From an uncultured Thermogutta sp. (lineage in GTDB: Bacteria; Planctomycetota; Planctomycetia; Pirellulales; Thermoguttaceae), in assembly GCA_937128505.1 (NCBI GenBank), contig CAKZMM010000027.1, positions 1-64,000 of the forward strand: 64,000 bases of DNA, given 5' to 3'. Numbering within the stretch: position 1 is the stretch's first letter; each line of letters opens with the position of its first letter. This document shows positions 25,582 to 35,131 of this stretch, piece after piece. The notes below the pieces were generated by a model, which saw nothing but the letters and a program-made list of their open reading frames with translations, was not told the origin of the DNA and ran no database searches. Position numbers and translations under genes: made by a program.

Positions 25582-26754
25582 TCAACCGTGCCGAGACTCC
25601 CGCTGCAATGTGGGTTCGGCGTCTAAGCCCGGGTCGGCTTTGCCGCATCGCACACTTTCGATGAATTCCAAAACAGACTTGCAAACGGGGTCATCCGCCG
25701 CGCCGAACTCGGTCCGGAGCGATCGGTGGTTGCGTACGGCGGAGGCATCCACGATTTCCGCCCGGCTACCGGCCTCACGCACTACGGCGGCAAATACCTC
25801 CATGCGACTTTTCTTCTTGGCAAGGGCCGGGCCGGAGGCGATCACGATCTGAAACGGCGGCAAGTCCTTCGCCCTTGCGGCGTGAACAATCGGCGAGGCA
25901 TCGGCCCACGCTGCCGGTTCTTCACCAAAGACTGCACGAAAGGAGCGATCTGTGCGGCGCTCGTTGGCCACGGCATCGCGGATATCCAGCGGTGCCGGGT
26001 CCAGCAGGATCACCCCCCGAAGGATTGAAAGCGGCTTACCGCACTCCCCCAGTCGCCGGGCATCCGTACCCAGAAGCGCGACGAGGTGACCTCCTGCCGA
26101 GTGACCCATGAGGAGAATCTGAGCCGGATCTCCCCCATGCTGCGCGATGTGGTCATGGACCCAGGCCACGGCCCGTGCCACGTCTTCAATGTGCACGGGA
26201 TGCTTCACGGCAGGCGACAGCCGGTAATTGACACTCACAAATACAAAACCATGTCCGCAGAAAAAAGCCGGCATGTGCGCGGTGTGGGTTTTGTCGCCGA
26301 GCATCCAAAAACCCCCATGCACGTACACCATCACCGGCAAACCCTTAGCACCCTGAGGTGCATAAATATCGAGGGAAAGGAGATTCGCCCCCACCCCCGG
26401 GCTTTGGCCGTAGGGCACATTCAGCGTGCTGATAATTTCCGGCTTTTCTGCGGTTGACGGCACCGTCCGCGCAGGCCCAAGGGCTCCAGGAGGAAGGCTA
26501 CGCGGCGTGTCCTGTTTTACACCGTCCTGATATTGTGCCTCGTCGCGCGGAAGCGGATCATCTGCGTTTGCCTGCACCTCCGCATAAGCCAAATAATCCC
26601 GGATTTCTCGCGGCTTGCTCTCGGTTTCACATTCCCAATCAGCTTGCTTGAAATCTTTATGTGGGCCGGTAGCTCCAGGCCGTCCTTGATCTGCCGAAAC
26701 ACTCGAACTACCCGTGATGACCCACAGCATGATGGCGATGAAGATAAGCCTCAT
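25582..26754 (-). CDS. Secreted alpha/beta hydrolase (esterase/BD-FAE type)
   Basis: 390 residues. A signal peptide (MRLIFIAIMLWVITGSSSVSA) is followed by a ~90-residue charged region and then an alpha/beta hydrolase fold. The oxyanion motif is VHGGFW and the nucleophile elbow GHSAGGH. A histidine near the C-terminus (RNHRSL) may complete the triad; the usual acidic residue in the preceding strand is not obvious, since the expected Gly-Asp segment reads IASGPALA. The enzyme is probably a periplasmic or surface carboxylesterase or feruloyl-esterase-like protein. The start at 26754 was chosen because GGGGAAAG lies just upstream and the signal peptide begins there; an in-frame ATG at 26784 adds ten residues. 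It converges with the broken nuclease-like gene. Confidence 0.85.
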   Translation of the reverse strand: MRLIFIAIMLWVITGSSSVSADQGRPGATGPHKDFKQADWECETESKPREIRDYLAYAEVQANADDPLPRDEAQYQDGVKQDTPRSLPPGALGPARTVPSTAEKPEIISTLNVPYGQSPGVGANLLSLDIYAPQGAKGLPVMVYVHGGFWMLGDKTHTAHMPAFFCGHGFVFVSVNYRLSPAVKHPVHIEDVARAVAWVHDHIAQHGGDPAQILLMGHSAGGHLVALLGTDARRLGECGKPLSILRGVILLDPAPLDIRDAVANERRTDRSFRAVFGEEPAAWADASPIVHAARAKDLPPFQIVIASGPALAKKKSRMEVFAAVVREAGSRAEIVDASAVRNHRSLRTEFGAADDPVCKSVLEFIESVRCGKADPGLDAEPTLQRESRHG

Positions 26755-26991
26755 GACTTTCCCCGCGACTGGTTTACGAATCACACGGCGGATCGTGGAG
26801 GCAAGCTTGGGCCTCCAAACCGTCGGGCCGCACCGGCAATGGGTTATGGGGCGGCTGAGTGCCCGTTATTTAAATCCTGCGTTTTTCAAATCCTCAAAGG
26901 TTGGTCCCCAACCTGCTAGTTTACAGCGTGTCGGAGCGCCGAGCAAAGTGCACCCTTCAATTGACAACGCGTCCCGGCCTGCCGAGAATCG

Positions 26992-27339
26992 TTCAAGGTG
27001 AATACTCCGGCTGCGATCGATGTCGTCGCCTTCATAGCGGATGCTTGAAAGATTGTCACGGGATCATGGGAGGGCAGTGCCCGGGTGTAGGACGTGGAAA
27101 CCGGCAAGTGCTTCGTCGCCCTTTTCACGTGGAGAGACGGAAACGAGTGGCTTGCCGCAACCCCCGAGGGCTACTTCGACGGATCTTGGGATGGTGTTGC
27201 TAAATTCGGGCTTCGTTTGGCTGGGAGAGAAAAACTTCTCCCCGTGGATAAAAAAATGGACTATTGCCGCCCGGATAAAATCCGCAAAGCCCTGACAAAT
27301 CCGGCCGACACCCGCCCCAGCCTTCGCATATCATACTGA
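26992..27339 (+). pseudogene. C-terminal stump of a WD40-repeat gene
   Basis: Read in the frame of 26992, the sequence gives a recognisable WD40 blade with stops in key places: VAFIADA-stop-KIVTGSWEGSARV-stop-DVETG. The second stop (TAG at 27088) stands where the conserved Trp of RVWDVETG should be. It then continues into the C-terminal signature of planctomycete WD40 proteins (EWLAATPEGYFDGS, then YCRPDKIRKAL). The upstream blades cannot be traced. A 81-residue frame from GTG 27094 remains open but is a fragment. This is the decayed end of a much larger gene. Confidence 0.7.
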
Positions 27340-27428
27340 GGACACAAGCAAACCGAATCTATAAACGGCAAGCGATTGCCTCCGGTTGGTCAAACCGAAA
27401 AGGCAAAATCCCTGATGGCATAAGCCCG

Positions 27429-28169
27429 ATGGCACAGAATATTGAACAGCTCTTGCGGCATTTGCGGCGCCGTTTGGCCGCACCTTCAGACCGGCAAATG
27501 CCGGAGGGGAAATCTGACTGGCTCATCGAAGCAGATCGTTGGGGTCGGCAGCCGGGGCTTGGGGCCCCAGGAATCGGGGACAAGCCGAGTGCCGAAAAGT
27601 GCGACCTAAAACCCCGCTTGGCAGCCGTGTTGATTTTCGTGTATCCGAAGGGGAGAATTTGTCATGTGCCCCTGCTAGTGCGGCCCACGCATTTGCCGGA
27701 GCATGCCGGCCAAGTTTGTCTGCCCGGTGGGGCCATTGAATCGGGGGAGTCTTTCGAGGAGGCGGCAATTCGCGAGTTCTACGAGGAGTTGGGCTGCCCG
27801 GGACACCCGTTGGAATTGGCGGGGCTGCTCAGCCCGGTTTACGTCCGCAGTAGCCGCTTTCTGGTGCAGCCGGTAATGGCCGTCAGCTTTTGTAGGCCGC
27901 AATTCGCCCCCAATCCCCGGGAGGTATCCGGGGTGCTGGAGCTGCCTCTGCGCACGCTGCTAGAATTAATGCCCGAAGGCACGAGCGGTGGAGGCTTGCC
28001 GCTTTTTGTGGGCCAAAGCCCCGCCATCCCCACCGGGCAAGCAGCCGAAAAAGCCGAATTTATGTGTTTGGGATACCGCGTCTGGGGTGCGACGTGGCGA
28101 ATCCTCCGCGAATTTGCGGAACTATTGCGAAATTTGGAAAACGAGGGGCTGCCCATCACCGCCCTGTGA
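27429..28169 (+). CDS. Nudix hydrolase, CoA pyrophosphatase-like
   Basis: 246 residues. The Nudix box is intact: GGAIESGESFEEAAIREFYEELG matches G-x5-E-x7-REUxEExGU. It is preceded by the CoA-pyrophosphatase signature LLVRPTHLPEHAGQVCLPGG, which points to CoA or a CoA derivative as substrate. It would cleave CoA to phosphopantetheine and 3',5'-ADP. The first ~70 residues are a family-typical lead with a loop of low similarity. No signal peptide is present, so it is cytoplasmic. Its context (a pseudogene before, a secreted multidomain protein after) gives no functional hint. Confidence 0.87.
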   Translation: MAQNIEQLLRHLRRRLAAPSDRQMPEGKSDWLIEADRWGRQPGLGAPGIGDKPSAEKCDLKPRLAAVLIFVYPKGRICHVPLLVRPTHLPEHAGQVCLPGGAIESGESFEEAAIREFYEELGCPGHPLELAGLLSPVYVRSSRFLVQPVMAVSFCRPQFAPNPREVSGVLELPLRTLLELMPEGTSGGGLPLFVGQSPAIPTGQAAEKAEFMCLGYRVWGATWRILREFAELLRNLENEGLPITAL

Positions 28170-28502
28170 AGACGAAGCACCGCCGTCGCAGAGCATGCCG
28201 CCCCGAAACTCTGGAGCGGGAGTTGGTCCTCAGATGCCGGTAATGGAATCTGTAGCGGGAAGTCAAGGCCGCCCGAGGACCGAAATTTGCCTTTTTCAAG
28301 CGTGCGAGTTTGTGGCTTCGGTGAAGTGGCGGAATATCTTTCCTCGGCAAGGCGGGGGAAGGTTCGTAAATCTCGACGTGAAGCCAGAGATTCTGAGCTT
28401 TGAGCAGGAATGTACTAGCCCTGAGCACCGGCGTCGATTCCGCGTGTTTTCGGAAGCGTGTTTGCATCGTTCCGTCTGCCCTTTTTGCCGGGGAGGTAAG
28501 CT
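28170..28502. other. Intergenic stretch before the LamG/cytochrome gene
   Basis: No repeat or extra gene is seen. The last bases contain GGGGAGG (28490-28496), the ribosome binding site that fixes the GTG start at 28503. Confidence 0.4.
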
Positions 28503-31500
28503 GTGGGTAACTGTAAACGAGTTAGCCGCGGAAGAAAGGTGGTTTTGCCTAGGGAATGGATCGCTATGATTGCGATCCTGGTATTGATCGCGGCGATTAC
28601 CGGCCCCGCTATTACCCAGGAAGGCGAAACCACCGATCGCGAAGCGCACGATGGTCTTCTGGCTTATTGGTCCTTTGATCGATACGATGGGCAAACTCTT
28701 TACGATTCGGGCCCCTTTGGAATGCATGCCCAGCCCTCCGCGGACCGGCGAGGTACGATCCAATCGGCACCCGGGGTCGCGGGCAGTGCGGTGCACCTCT
28801 CCGGTACCCATCTTGTGCGGTGTGGGCCGCACCCTGTTTGGGAACAATTGAGCCAAATTACTCTTTGCGCGTGGGTGAGCCCGGAAGCGCTAAGCGCCTA
28901 CCGCGAAATCTTTCGCAAGGAAGATGGCGACCGGCGTGTCTTATTCTCTTTCCAGCATGATGGGAGGATCTTATCACTCGGCCTTCATATCGACGGATAT
29001 GTGGAGTGTGATGCGCCGTTGCGGCCCGAGGATGTGCTCGATGGGTTTTGGCATTTCTGTGCCGCGACCTATGACGGGCAATTCATGCGTGTTTTCTTCG
29101 ACGGTCGGAAGATTGGTGAACTGGAGCGATCCGGCAAGCTGCAAGCAGGCGGAAGCGCACCGGGGTGCATCGGTTCCTTAAACGGTGGCGAGAACTTTCA
29201 GGGGCGAATCGACGAATTGCGGATCTATGCCCGGGCGTTGAGTGATCGCGAATTGGCGGAAATCTATCAAGCCGGATTGAAATCGATTTTGGCTCAGCAG
29301 GAGCAGGCGGCCGATTTGGCTCGGCAGGTGTATGTCCGCCATGCCGATTTCGCACAGACGGTTGCGGCGATTCGTAATCAGCTAGCGTCCCTGCCGCCAG
29401 AAACTCGGGCTGTTGCGGCGCCGGTTTTGACGCAGCTTCTTCGCGCGGAATTTCCGGACGATTGCGCACGGCTGGCCGAATACACTCATTGGACCCTGCA
29501 CGCCTATCTATCAGGAGCCGAGGAGGGCATGGTGCGTCGGACCGCGCAATTGCTGTGCGAATTGCTGACCGAATATCGACCGATCACGGAAAGCCAATGG
29601 GCGAAATTGTCGGCGGCGGAGCGGAATCGCTGGGAGAAGCTTGACGAGCTGGCCGCGGAATGTCGCCGACTGATTGAGGAGCAAATCCCGGAAGATTCGC
29701 CAGCCTGGATCACTTGGATTTTGGCGGCCGGACCGCAGATCCAGTTCCGCCCACGGATTCATGAGGCAGTTGCCCCTTATGTATCGCCTCGGACGCCCCC
29801 CACAAGGACGCTCAGTCCCGCGGAGGCTCAAGAGGCCCTGGAACGAGATTGGCTCTTCCAAGCAGATGGTCATCCGACGGTGAGGCGTACTCGGGAAGAA
29901 ATCGGCTGGACCGAAGAATTGATCCGACGCTTGGAGGCCATGCCGCGCGCACCCTCCCTTGAGGATTTGAGCCGGCAACTTGCCGTATTAAAAAGCCGAG
30001 TTGCAAATTTGCCGCTGGAGCATGAGGACCGCGAACTTTATTTTGAAGTTCGCAAGATTAAGCGGCAGGTGATGTTTCGCAATCCGTTGATCGATTTCGA
30101 TCGGCTTGTTTTCATCGATCAACCGTTCCCACAAGGGTCGGAATGGAATCACGAAACGCGGCATCGCCTCGGGTACATGGCGGTGCCTGGGGGACGGCTT
30201 CTTGTGCTCGAAGGGCTTCACCCCGGCGGAAAGCTGCGGCAACTGGCCCCGCAGGGGGCGCTGCATGGGTCGTTTTGGCGACCCGACTTGGATTTCGATG
30301 CCCAGCATGTGGCCTTCTGCTTCAAACCTCATAATGAGAAAAGCTTTCACCTGTTTGAAGTCGGGATAGACAGTTCGGGCCTCGTGCAGTTGACCGACGG
30401 TCCTTACGACGATTTGGACCCGATCTATCTACCGGACGGGAAACACCTGATCTTCACGACTACCCGGGGCCATAGCTACGTGCGGTGCATGCCGCCAACG
30501 AATGCCTTCGTGTTGGCTCGGTGTGATCGCTCGGGGAAAAACATCTGTTTGATTTCTGCGAATAATGAACCCGATTACCTCCCCAGCGTGATGCCCGATG
30601 GGCGAATCCTCTACACGCGGTGGGAATACACCGATAAGCCAGTATGGCGGGCGCAAGGCCTGTGGACGGTGCATCCCAACGGCACACAAGTTCAAGTGCT
30701 TTGGGGGAATCAGAGTGTTTGGCCCGATCTGCTAAAAGATGCGCGGGTTATCCCCGGATCGAACCGCATCTTATTTACCGGGAGTGCGCATCACGATTGG
30801 TTTGCGGGATGTTTAGGGATCCTGGATCCGGAAGAAGGCTTCAATTACCCGGACGGATTGAGAAAGATTACCTGGGAATTACCCTGGCCTGAATCCGGCG
30901 ATGGCCCGCACGAGCGGCCGGCTTCGCCGCGGTATCATCCCAGCGGCCGGTACCTGGCTTACTATTCGCCCTATCCCCTGGGGGAATACGATTTTTTGGT
31001 TTCCGCCGATCGAGGGGGCAAATTCGTTTTGTATATCATGGACCTCGACGGGAATCGAGAATTGATCTACGAAGGCACCCACAACATTTGGTATGCTCAA
31101 CCCCTCCAGCCCCGGCCGCGGCCGCCGGTCCTTCCGGATTTGGTGCAATGGCCCACGCGAGAAAACCGCGATGCCCCCGATCCCGGCATTATCTATAGCG
31201 GCGATGTCTATCAGAACGCTCCGGAGTCACTTCGGGGCAAAGCCCGGTTTTTAAGAGTCTGGACAATCGACCACAAGACCTACACCTATTGGTACCAGAG
31301 GCCGTATGTTTCCACCGGGCCGGTGGTCTCGGCGGTGCAATCCGACGGTGTGAAGCGCCTTATAGGAACGGTGCCGATTGAGGCGGATGGATCGGTCTGC
31401 TTTTACGCTCCGCCAGGAATTCCCCTTCATTTTCAGTTGTTGGACGCCGAGCATCGAGCTTTACAAACCATGCGGAGCTTTGTGCACGTGATGCCCGGGG

Positions 31501-32141
31501 AAAAACGTGGTTGTATGGGCTGTCACGAGGCTCATAGTCGGGCTCCGATTAGCGAGCGCTACGCGGGCGATATGTTCCGGCAGCCCCACGAAATCACCCC
31601 GCCACCTTGGCAGGATCGCACCGTCAGTTATCCCCGATATGTCCAACCAGTGTTGGATAAATATTGCGGCCCGTGTCATCAGGGAACCGGCGAGGCCGTG
31701 AAGGTACTCGATCTTACCCCGCGGCCGGGGTTCCTGGGTTTTGCGGAGCCTTACTTTCTGCTAACCGGTTGGCCCACGTGGGGAACACCGTACCAACGCC
31801 CGCCGGTGGTCCCGCCGGGATTTGGCATCGCCAACATGTTGATGGTCGAGGGGTACGATCAGCGGGATCCGGCAGCCTACAAAACCCCGGTGCCGATGAC
31901 GGCTTTATCTTACAAAAGTCCGCTGGTGGAAATCTGCTCCGGTGGGGAGCATTACGGGGTGAAAGTGGATGAGATCAGCCGGCTTCGGATCATTGCCTGG
32001 ATCGACGCCATGTGTCCGTACCAAGGCGAGGAGGAAATTCGATCCATTCCGGATCCGGAATTCCAGGGAATCGATTGGCTGGCGATTCGGCCCCGGATCG
32101 CGACAGCTCCGGTGGTTGTGCGACCGGGACCCTTGGATTGA
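28503..32141 (+). CDS. LamG - beta-propeller - CxxCH multidomain protein (hydrazine synthase alpha-like)
   Basis: 1212 residues. After an N-terminal signal anchor (~20-38) comes a LamG/concanavalin-like jellyroll (~50-255) with the closing GRIDELRIYARALSD typical of such domains. Then follow a helical region (~255-500) and a TolB/WD40-like beta-propeller (~505-860; for example LVQLTDGPYDDLDPIYLPDG). The C-terminal part has two c-type haem motifs, CMGCH (1004-1008) and CGPCH (1055-1059). This arrangement is that of the hydrazine-synthase-alpha-like proteins common in planctomycetes that do not perform anammox. Hydrazine chemistry should not be assumed. The LamG domain suggests carbohydrate or surface binding coupled to periplasmic redox chemistry. 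The GTG start is fixed by GGGGAGG six bases upstream. It is a large stand-alone gene. Confidence 0.85.
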   Translation: MGNCKRVSRGRKVVLPREWIAMIAILVLIAAITGPAITQEGETTDREAHDGLLAYWSFDRYDGQTLYDSGPFGMHAQPSADRRGTIQSAPGVAGSAVHLSGTHLVRCGPHPVWEQLSQITLCAWVSPEALSAYREIFRKEDGDRRVLFSFQHDGRILSLGLHIDGYVECDAPLRPEDVLDGFWHFCAATYDGQFMRVFFDGRKIGELERSGKLQAGGSAPGCIGSLNGGENFQGRIDELRIYARALSDRELAEIYQAGLKSILAQQEQAADLARQVYVRHADFAQTVAAIRNQLASLPPETRAVAAPVLTQLLRAEFPDDCARLAEYTHWTLHAYLSGAEEGMVRRTAQLLCELLTEYRPITESQWAKLSAAERNRWEKLDELAAECRRLIEEQIPEDSPAWITWILAAGPQIQFRPRIHEAVAPYVSPRTPPTRTLSPAEAQEALERDWLFQADGHPTVRRTREEIGWTEELIRRLEAMPRAPSLEDLSRQLAVLKSRVANLPLEHEDRELYFEVRKIKRQVMFRNPLIDFDRLVFIDQPFPQGSEWNHETRHRLGYMAVPGGRLLVLEGLHPGGKLRQLAPQGALHGSFWRPDLDFDAQHVAFCFKPHNEKSFHLFEVGIDSSGLVQLTDGPYDDLDPIYLPDGKHLIFTTTRGHSYVRCMPPTNAFVLARCDRSGKNICLISANNEPDYLPSVMPDGRILYTRWEYTDKPVWRAQGLWTVHPNGTQVQVLWGNQSVWPDLLKDARVIPGSNRILFTGSAHHDWFAGCLGILDPEEGFNYPDGLRKITWELPWPESGDGPHERPASPRYHPSGRYLAYYSPYPLGEYDFLVSADRGGKFVLYIMDLDGNRELIYEGTHNIWYAQPLQPRPRPPVLPDLVQWPTRENRDAPDPGIIYSGDVYQNAPESLRGKARFLRVWTIDHKTYTYWYQRPYVSTGPVVSAVQSDGVKRLIGTVPIEADGSVCFYAPPGIPLHFQLLDAEHRALQTMRSFVHVMPGEKRGCMGCHEAHSRAPISERYAGDMFRQPHEITPPPWQDRTVSYPRYVQPVLDKYCGPCHQGTGEAVKVLDLTPRPGFLGFAEPYFLLTGWPTWGTPYQRPPVVPPGFGIANMLMVEGYDQRDPAAYKTPVPMTALSYKSPLVEICSGGEHYGVKVDEISRLRIIAWIDAMCPYQGEEEIRSIPDPEFQGIDWLAIRPRIATAPVVVRPGPLD

Positions 32142-32621
32142 GGCGATTCGTGGCATCGGATTGGGAGCGTGTTCTCCGATGTTTTTTCTCATGGAAACTT
32201 CGATGGGGCGTCCAACGTAAATAGCTTGCACAAGTAAAGGTCGTGGGTGGTGTACATTTGAAATTAAGCGCGACGACGCTTGTGTTCGCTTTTGCAAAAC
32301 CTCGCAATTCTAAAATTCTCTTGATGACAGTTTTGATAACGCCTCCGAGCTTGACAACACTTTCGAGCGCAGATGATCTCGGTCGTGAGTACCGGTGGGT
32401 TAAGAAGGTTTTGGGGAGCAAAGGGAAAACGAGGTTTTTCGCTTTTTTCGTTAGGGATTCGATTGCCCGGAGTAAACCTGCTCTACCCGATTTTAAAGGA
32501 TGACTTCCTGGCGTGCCTTGGCAATCGGCAAGGATCGTGCGAAGTGAGCGGACACGGTGGCAGGGACGGGAGTGAAGCTTTAGAGCAGAATGCGAATCGG
32601 GAATCTTCATCCCGGTAAAGT
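32142..32621. other. Intergenic stretch upstream of the VWA gene
   Basis: It contains poly-T-rich segments around 32430-32450 but no stable stem with a T-run that I would call a terminator. No gene or tandem repeat is seen. Confidence 0.35.
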
Positions 32622-34889
32622 ATGCCGTTAGTCATCGAGCCTGTCTTCGATAGCCTCATTTTGGTGGCTCTCTTTTGCCTGGTTTGGGGGGGCATGCTGC
32701 TCATTCGGCCTCGTGGGGCCACCCTCAGCCGCGGCAAGAGGCACGCGCTTTTAGCTTGTCGTGCGGGGACCGGGCTGCTGCTGGTTTTTCTTTTGCTTAG
32801 GCCCCATTGGGTGCAGAAAGTGATCGAACGTCAGGCAGCAACGGTCATTTTCTTGATCGATCAATCCCGGAGTATGTCCGTGGCCGATGAGGTTTCGGGC
32901 CAGTCCCGGTTTGCCCGGCTTCGAGAAGTGCTTCAAGCGTATCAGGCCGAACTGGCTGAGTTATCCGACTCATTACAAGTGAAATTTTACGGCTTTGACG
33001 ACTCGCTTTATCCCCTGGATTGGAACCGCACCGGGCTCCAGTTGCCTCAAGATTGCTTGGGAAGGCAAACTGCCTTTGGGGTCGCTCTGGAAGAATTGAC
33101 TCGGCTCGAAGCGGGTCAGCGTGTTTTAGCTGTTGTCCTTTTAACAGATGGTAAGCAGACGGCACTGCCTCCGAAGAATGTTCCACCGCAAATTCCCGCC
33201 GAGCAGCTTGCCCGGTGGGGAACCGCCTGCTTTGCGGTTCCGTTCGGTCAGCCTCGGGGGCTGGGGCAGTTTATGGATTTAGGATTCGCCGATGTACACA
33301 TTCCCGACCGAGGATTCGTCAAGAACCAGCTGGAGATATCCGGCAGCTTTCGTGCCGAGGGCTTGGCAGGAAAAAAGGTGTTGTTGCGATTGCTGGCGGA
33401 AGATTCCGCGGGAACTTTGAGCCCGGTAGATGAACAGAGTTTTTCCATCGCCGGCTCCACCGAACAAAGGGCATTTCGTTGCCGTTATAGCCTGCCAGCA
33501 CCTGGGGAGATCAAAGTCGTCGTGGAGTTGGTCCCTCAACCGGGCGAATTGACTACGGAGAATAATCGCCGCAGCGGCTTTATCCGGGTTCTTAAAGGGG
33601 GGGTGAATGTCCTTTTCTTGGAGGGGTTTCCCCCGCGTCCCGAGCAGGCTTTGATCCGCCGTGCCTTGGGAAGCTTCGAGCAGGTGAATTTGGATGTGGT
33701 GATCCTCGACCCACGTCGGCCGGAAACCTTCCCGGCCGATTTAAACGAACGGCTTCGTCCAGGTCGCTACGAGGTCTTTATCCTGGGCAACGTGCCGGCA
33801 AGCGCCCTAAAAACGCAACTTCTTCAAGCTTTGGCGGATGCGGTGCATCAGGGGGCGGGCCTGGTAATGCTCGGGGGAACCTGGAGTTTCGGACCTGGCG
33901 GCTATGCCGACACGCCGATCGCGGATGTGTTGCCGGTGCGGATGAGCCATTTGGAGATCCAAAGGATCGACGAGCCGGTGCGAACCGATGTGCATTTGCC
34001 GGGCCCGATTCGCTGCCGATTGACCAAATTGGGGCGCGAGCAGCCTTGGCTAGCGCTGGCCGAAGGGGAATCGGGGTCCGAATCAGGTTTGCAAAACGAC
34101 ACACTGTGGGAAAAGCTCCCGCCGTTACCGGGTATGAATCGCTTCATGGCTCTTAAACGCACGGCGCAAGTGCTGATCGAAACGCCGGATGCTCAGCCGG
34201 TTTTGGTTTACCATCCGGTGGGGGACGGTCGGGCCGTTGCCCTCGCCATTGACTGCACTTGGTATTGGGCCCTTGCGGGTTTTCGTGAGCCGGTCAACCG
34301 CTTTTGGCGGCAGATGACCCTCTGGCTGGCGCGAAAAGACCTGGTCACAGACGGATTGATCGCTGTGGAGTTGAGCCAGCGGCGATTCGAGCCGGGCCAA
34401 CGGGTGGTATACCGGGTCCGGGAGAACCGAAAAGGTTTGGAGGGCGATGAAGAACTGGTTGCAACCTTGTTCAGCGCAGGCGGGGTACAAACGCCTCTTC
34501 CGCCACCGGGAGGACCTCCCAATCGAGAAGGGAGCTTTTCCGCTCCGGAGCAACCGGGGGAGTATACCCTGCGCATCGACCTTCAGGGGAAAACAGGCCA
34601 AGTGGCGAGCGCCGAGGCGCGATTTTCCGTTCTTGTCCGCGACTTGGAACTTGAGGATCCCGCAGCCGATCTCGGCACTTTGGAACAGTTGGCTAAGACC
34701 ACAGGCGGCAGGGTCATTCCGCCGGATCAATTCGGGGAACTGCTGAAATCGCTTCGGCAGACCAGCCAGACTTTGGAAACGACGATCGAGGTGCGGCAAT
34801 CGCTCTGGGATCGGTGGCCAATTTTGATGCTTCTCGTCGCATGTCTTTGCGTGGAGTGGTATTTCCGCCGGCGTTGGGGGATGGTCTAA
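32622..34889 (+). CDS. Membrane protein with VWA and glutamine-amidotransferase-like domains
   Basis: 755 residues. Two N-terminal helices (~11-29 and ~42-60) anchor a von Willebrand A domain. Its metal-ion-dependent adhesion site is intact (DQSRS at 80-84, a Thr in GRQTAFG, and LLTDG). A central ~200-residue domain resembles class I glutamine amidotransferases (GLVMLGGTWSFGPGGY) but without a catalytic Cys triad. Beta-sandwich segments follow, then a final helix near 733-750. Such proteins are widespread in planctomycetes and usually sit with MoxR ATPase and DUF58 genes; neither is present here. The role is probably assembly or surveillance in the envelope. The ATG lies after CCCGGTAAAGT, a weak ribosome binding site. 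Confidence 0.82.
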   Translation: MPLVIEPVFDSLILVALFCLVWGGMLLIRPRGATLSRGKRHALLACRAGTGLLLVFLLLRPHWVQKVIERQAATVIFLIDQSRSMSVADEVSGQSRFARLREVLQAYQAELAELSDSLQVKFYGFDDSLYPLDWNRTGLQLPQDCLGRQTAFGVALEELTRLEAGQRVLAVVLLTDGKQTALPPKNVPPQIPAEQLARWGTACFAVPFGQPRGLGQFMDLGFADVHIPDRGFVKNQLEISGSFRAEGLAGKKVLLRLLAEDSAGTLSPVDEQSFSIAGSTEQRAFRCRYSLPAPGEIKVVVELVPQPGELTTENNRRSGFIRVLKGGVNVLFLEGFPPRPEQALIRRALGSFEQVNLDVVILDPRRPETFPADLNERLRPGRYEVFILGNVPASALKTQLLQALADAVHQGAGLVMLGGTWSFGPGGYADTPIADVLPVRMSHLEIQRIDEPVRTDVHLPGPIRCRLTKLGREQPWLALAEGESGSESGLQNDTLWEKLPPLPGMNRFMALKRTAQVLIETPDAQPVLVYHPVGDGRAVALAIDCTWYWALAGFREPVNRFWRQMTLWLARKDLVTDGLIAVELSQRRFEPGQRVVYRVRENRKGLEGDEELVATLFSAGGVQTPLPPPGGPPNREGSFSAPEQPGEYTLRIDLQGKTGQVASAEARFSVLVRDLELEDPAADLGTLEQLAKTTGGRVIPPDQFGELLKSLRQTSQTLETTIEVRQSLWDRWPILMLLVACLCVEWYFRRRWGMV

Positions 34890-35131
34890 GTTTGGGAATC
34901 GGCGGGTGGCAGAATGCTTTCATCCCAAGCTGCCTTTGCGGCCGGAAAAATCCGTTGAGGAGCATCCTCAGGGAAAATGATCCACCAAGTGCCCCTTGCG
35001 GCGCGAAAAAATCCCGATATGGTAATCGCAAGGGAATGCCTCGGGAGGGGCGGCACGGGAACCGACGGTGTCACCCCGAAAAATATCGAGTTCGTTCGGA
35101 GCCACGATTTATCGTCGGGGAGCCACAGGGA

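Noticed and set aside
28503-32141. Evidence of anammox metabolism
   Set aside because: Only the general HzsA-like layout is seen; such proteins occur in many planctomycetes without anammox, and no hydrazine synthase beta/gamma or hydrazine dehydrogenase gene is present.
34814-35131. Longer aldo/keto reductase overlapping the VWA gene
   Set aside because: The extra 106 codons show no homology to the family, overlap the end of the previous gene, and a plausible ATG lies exactly where the family begins.
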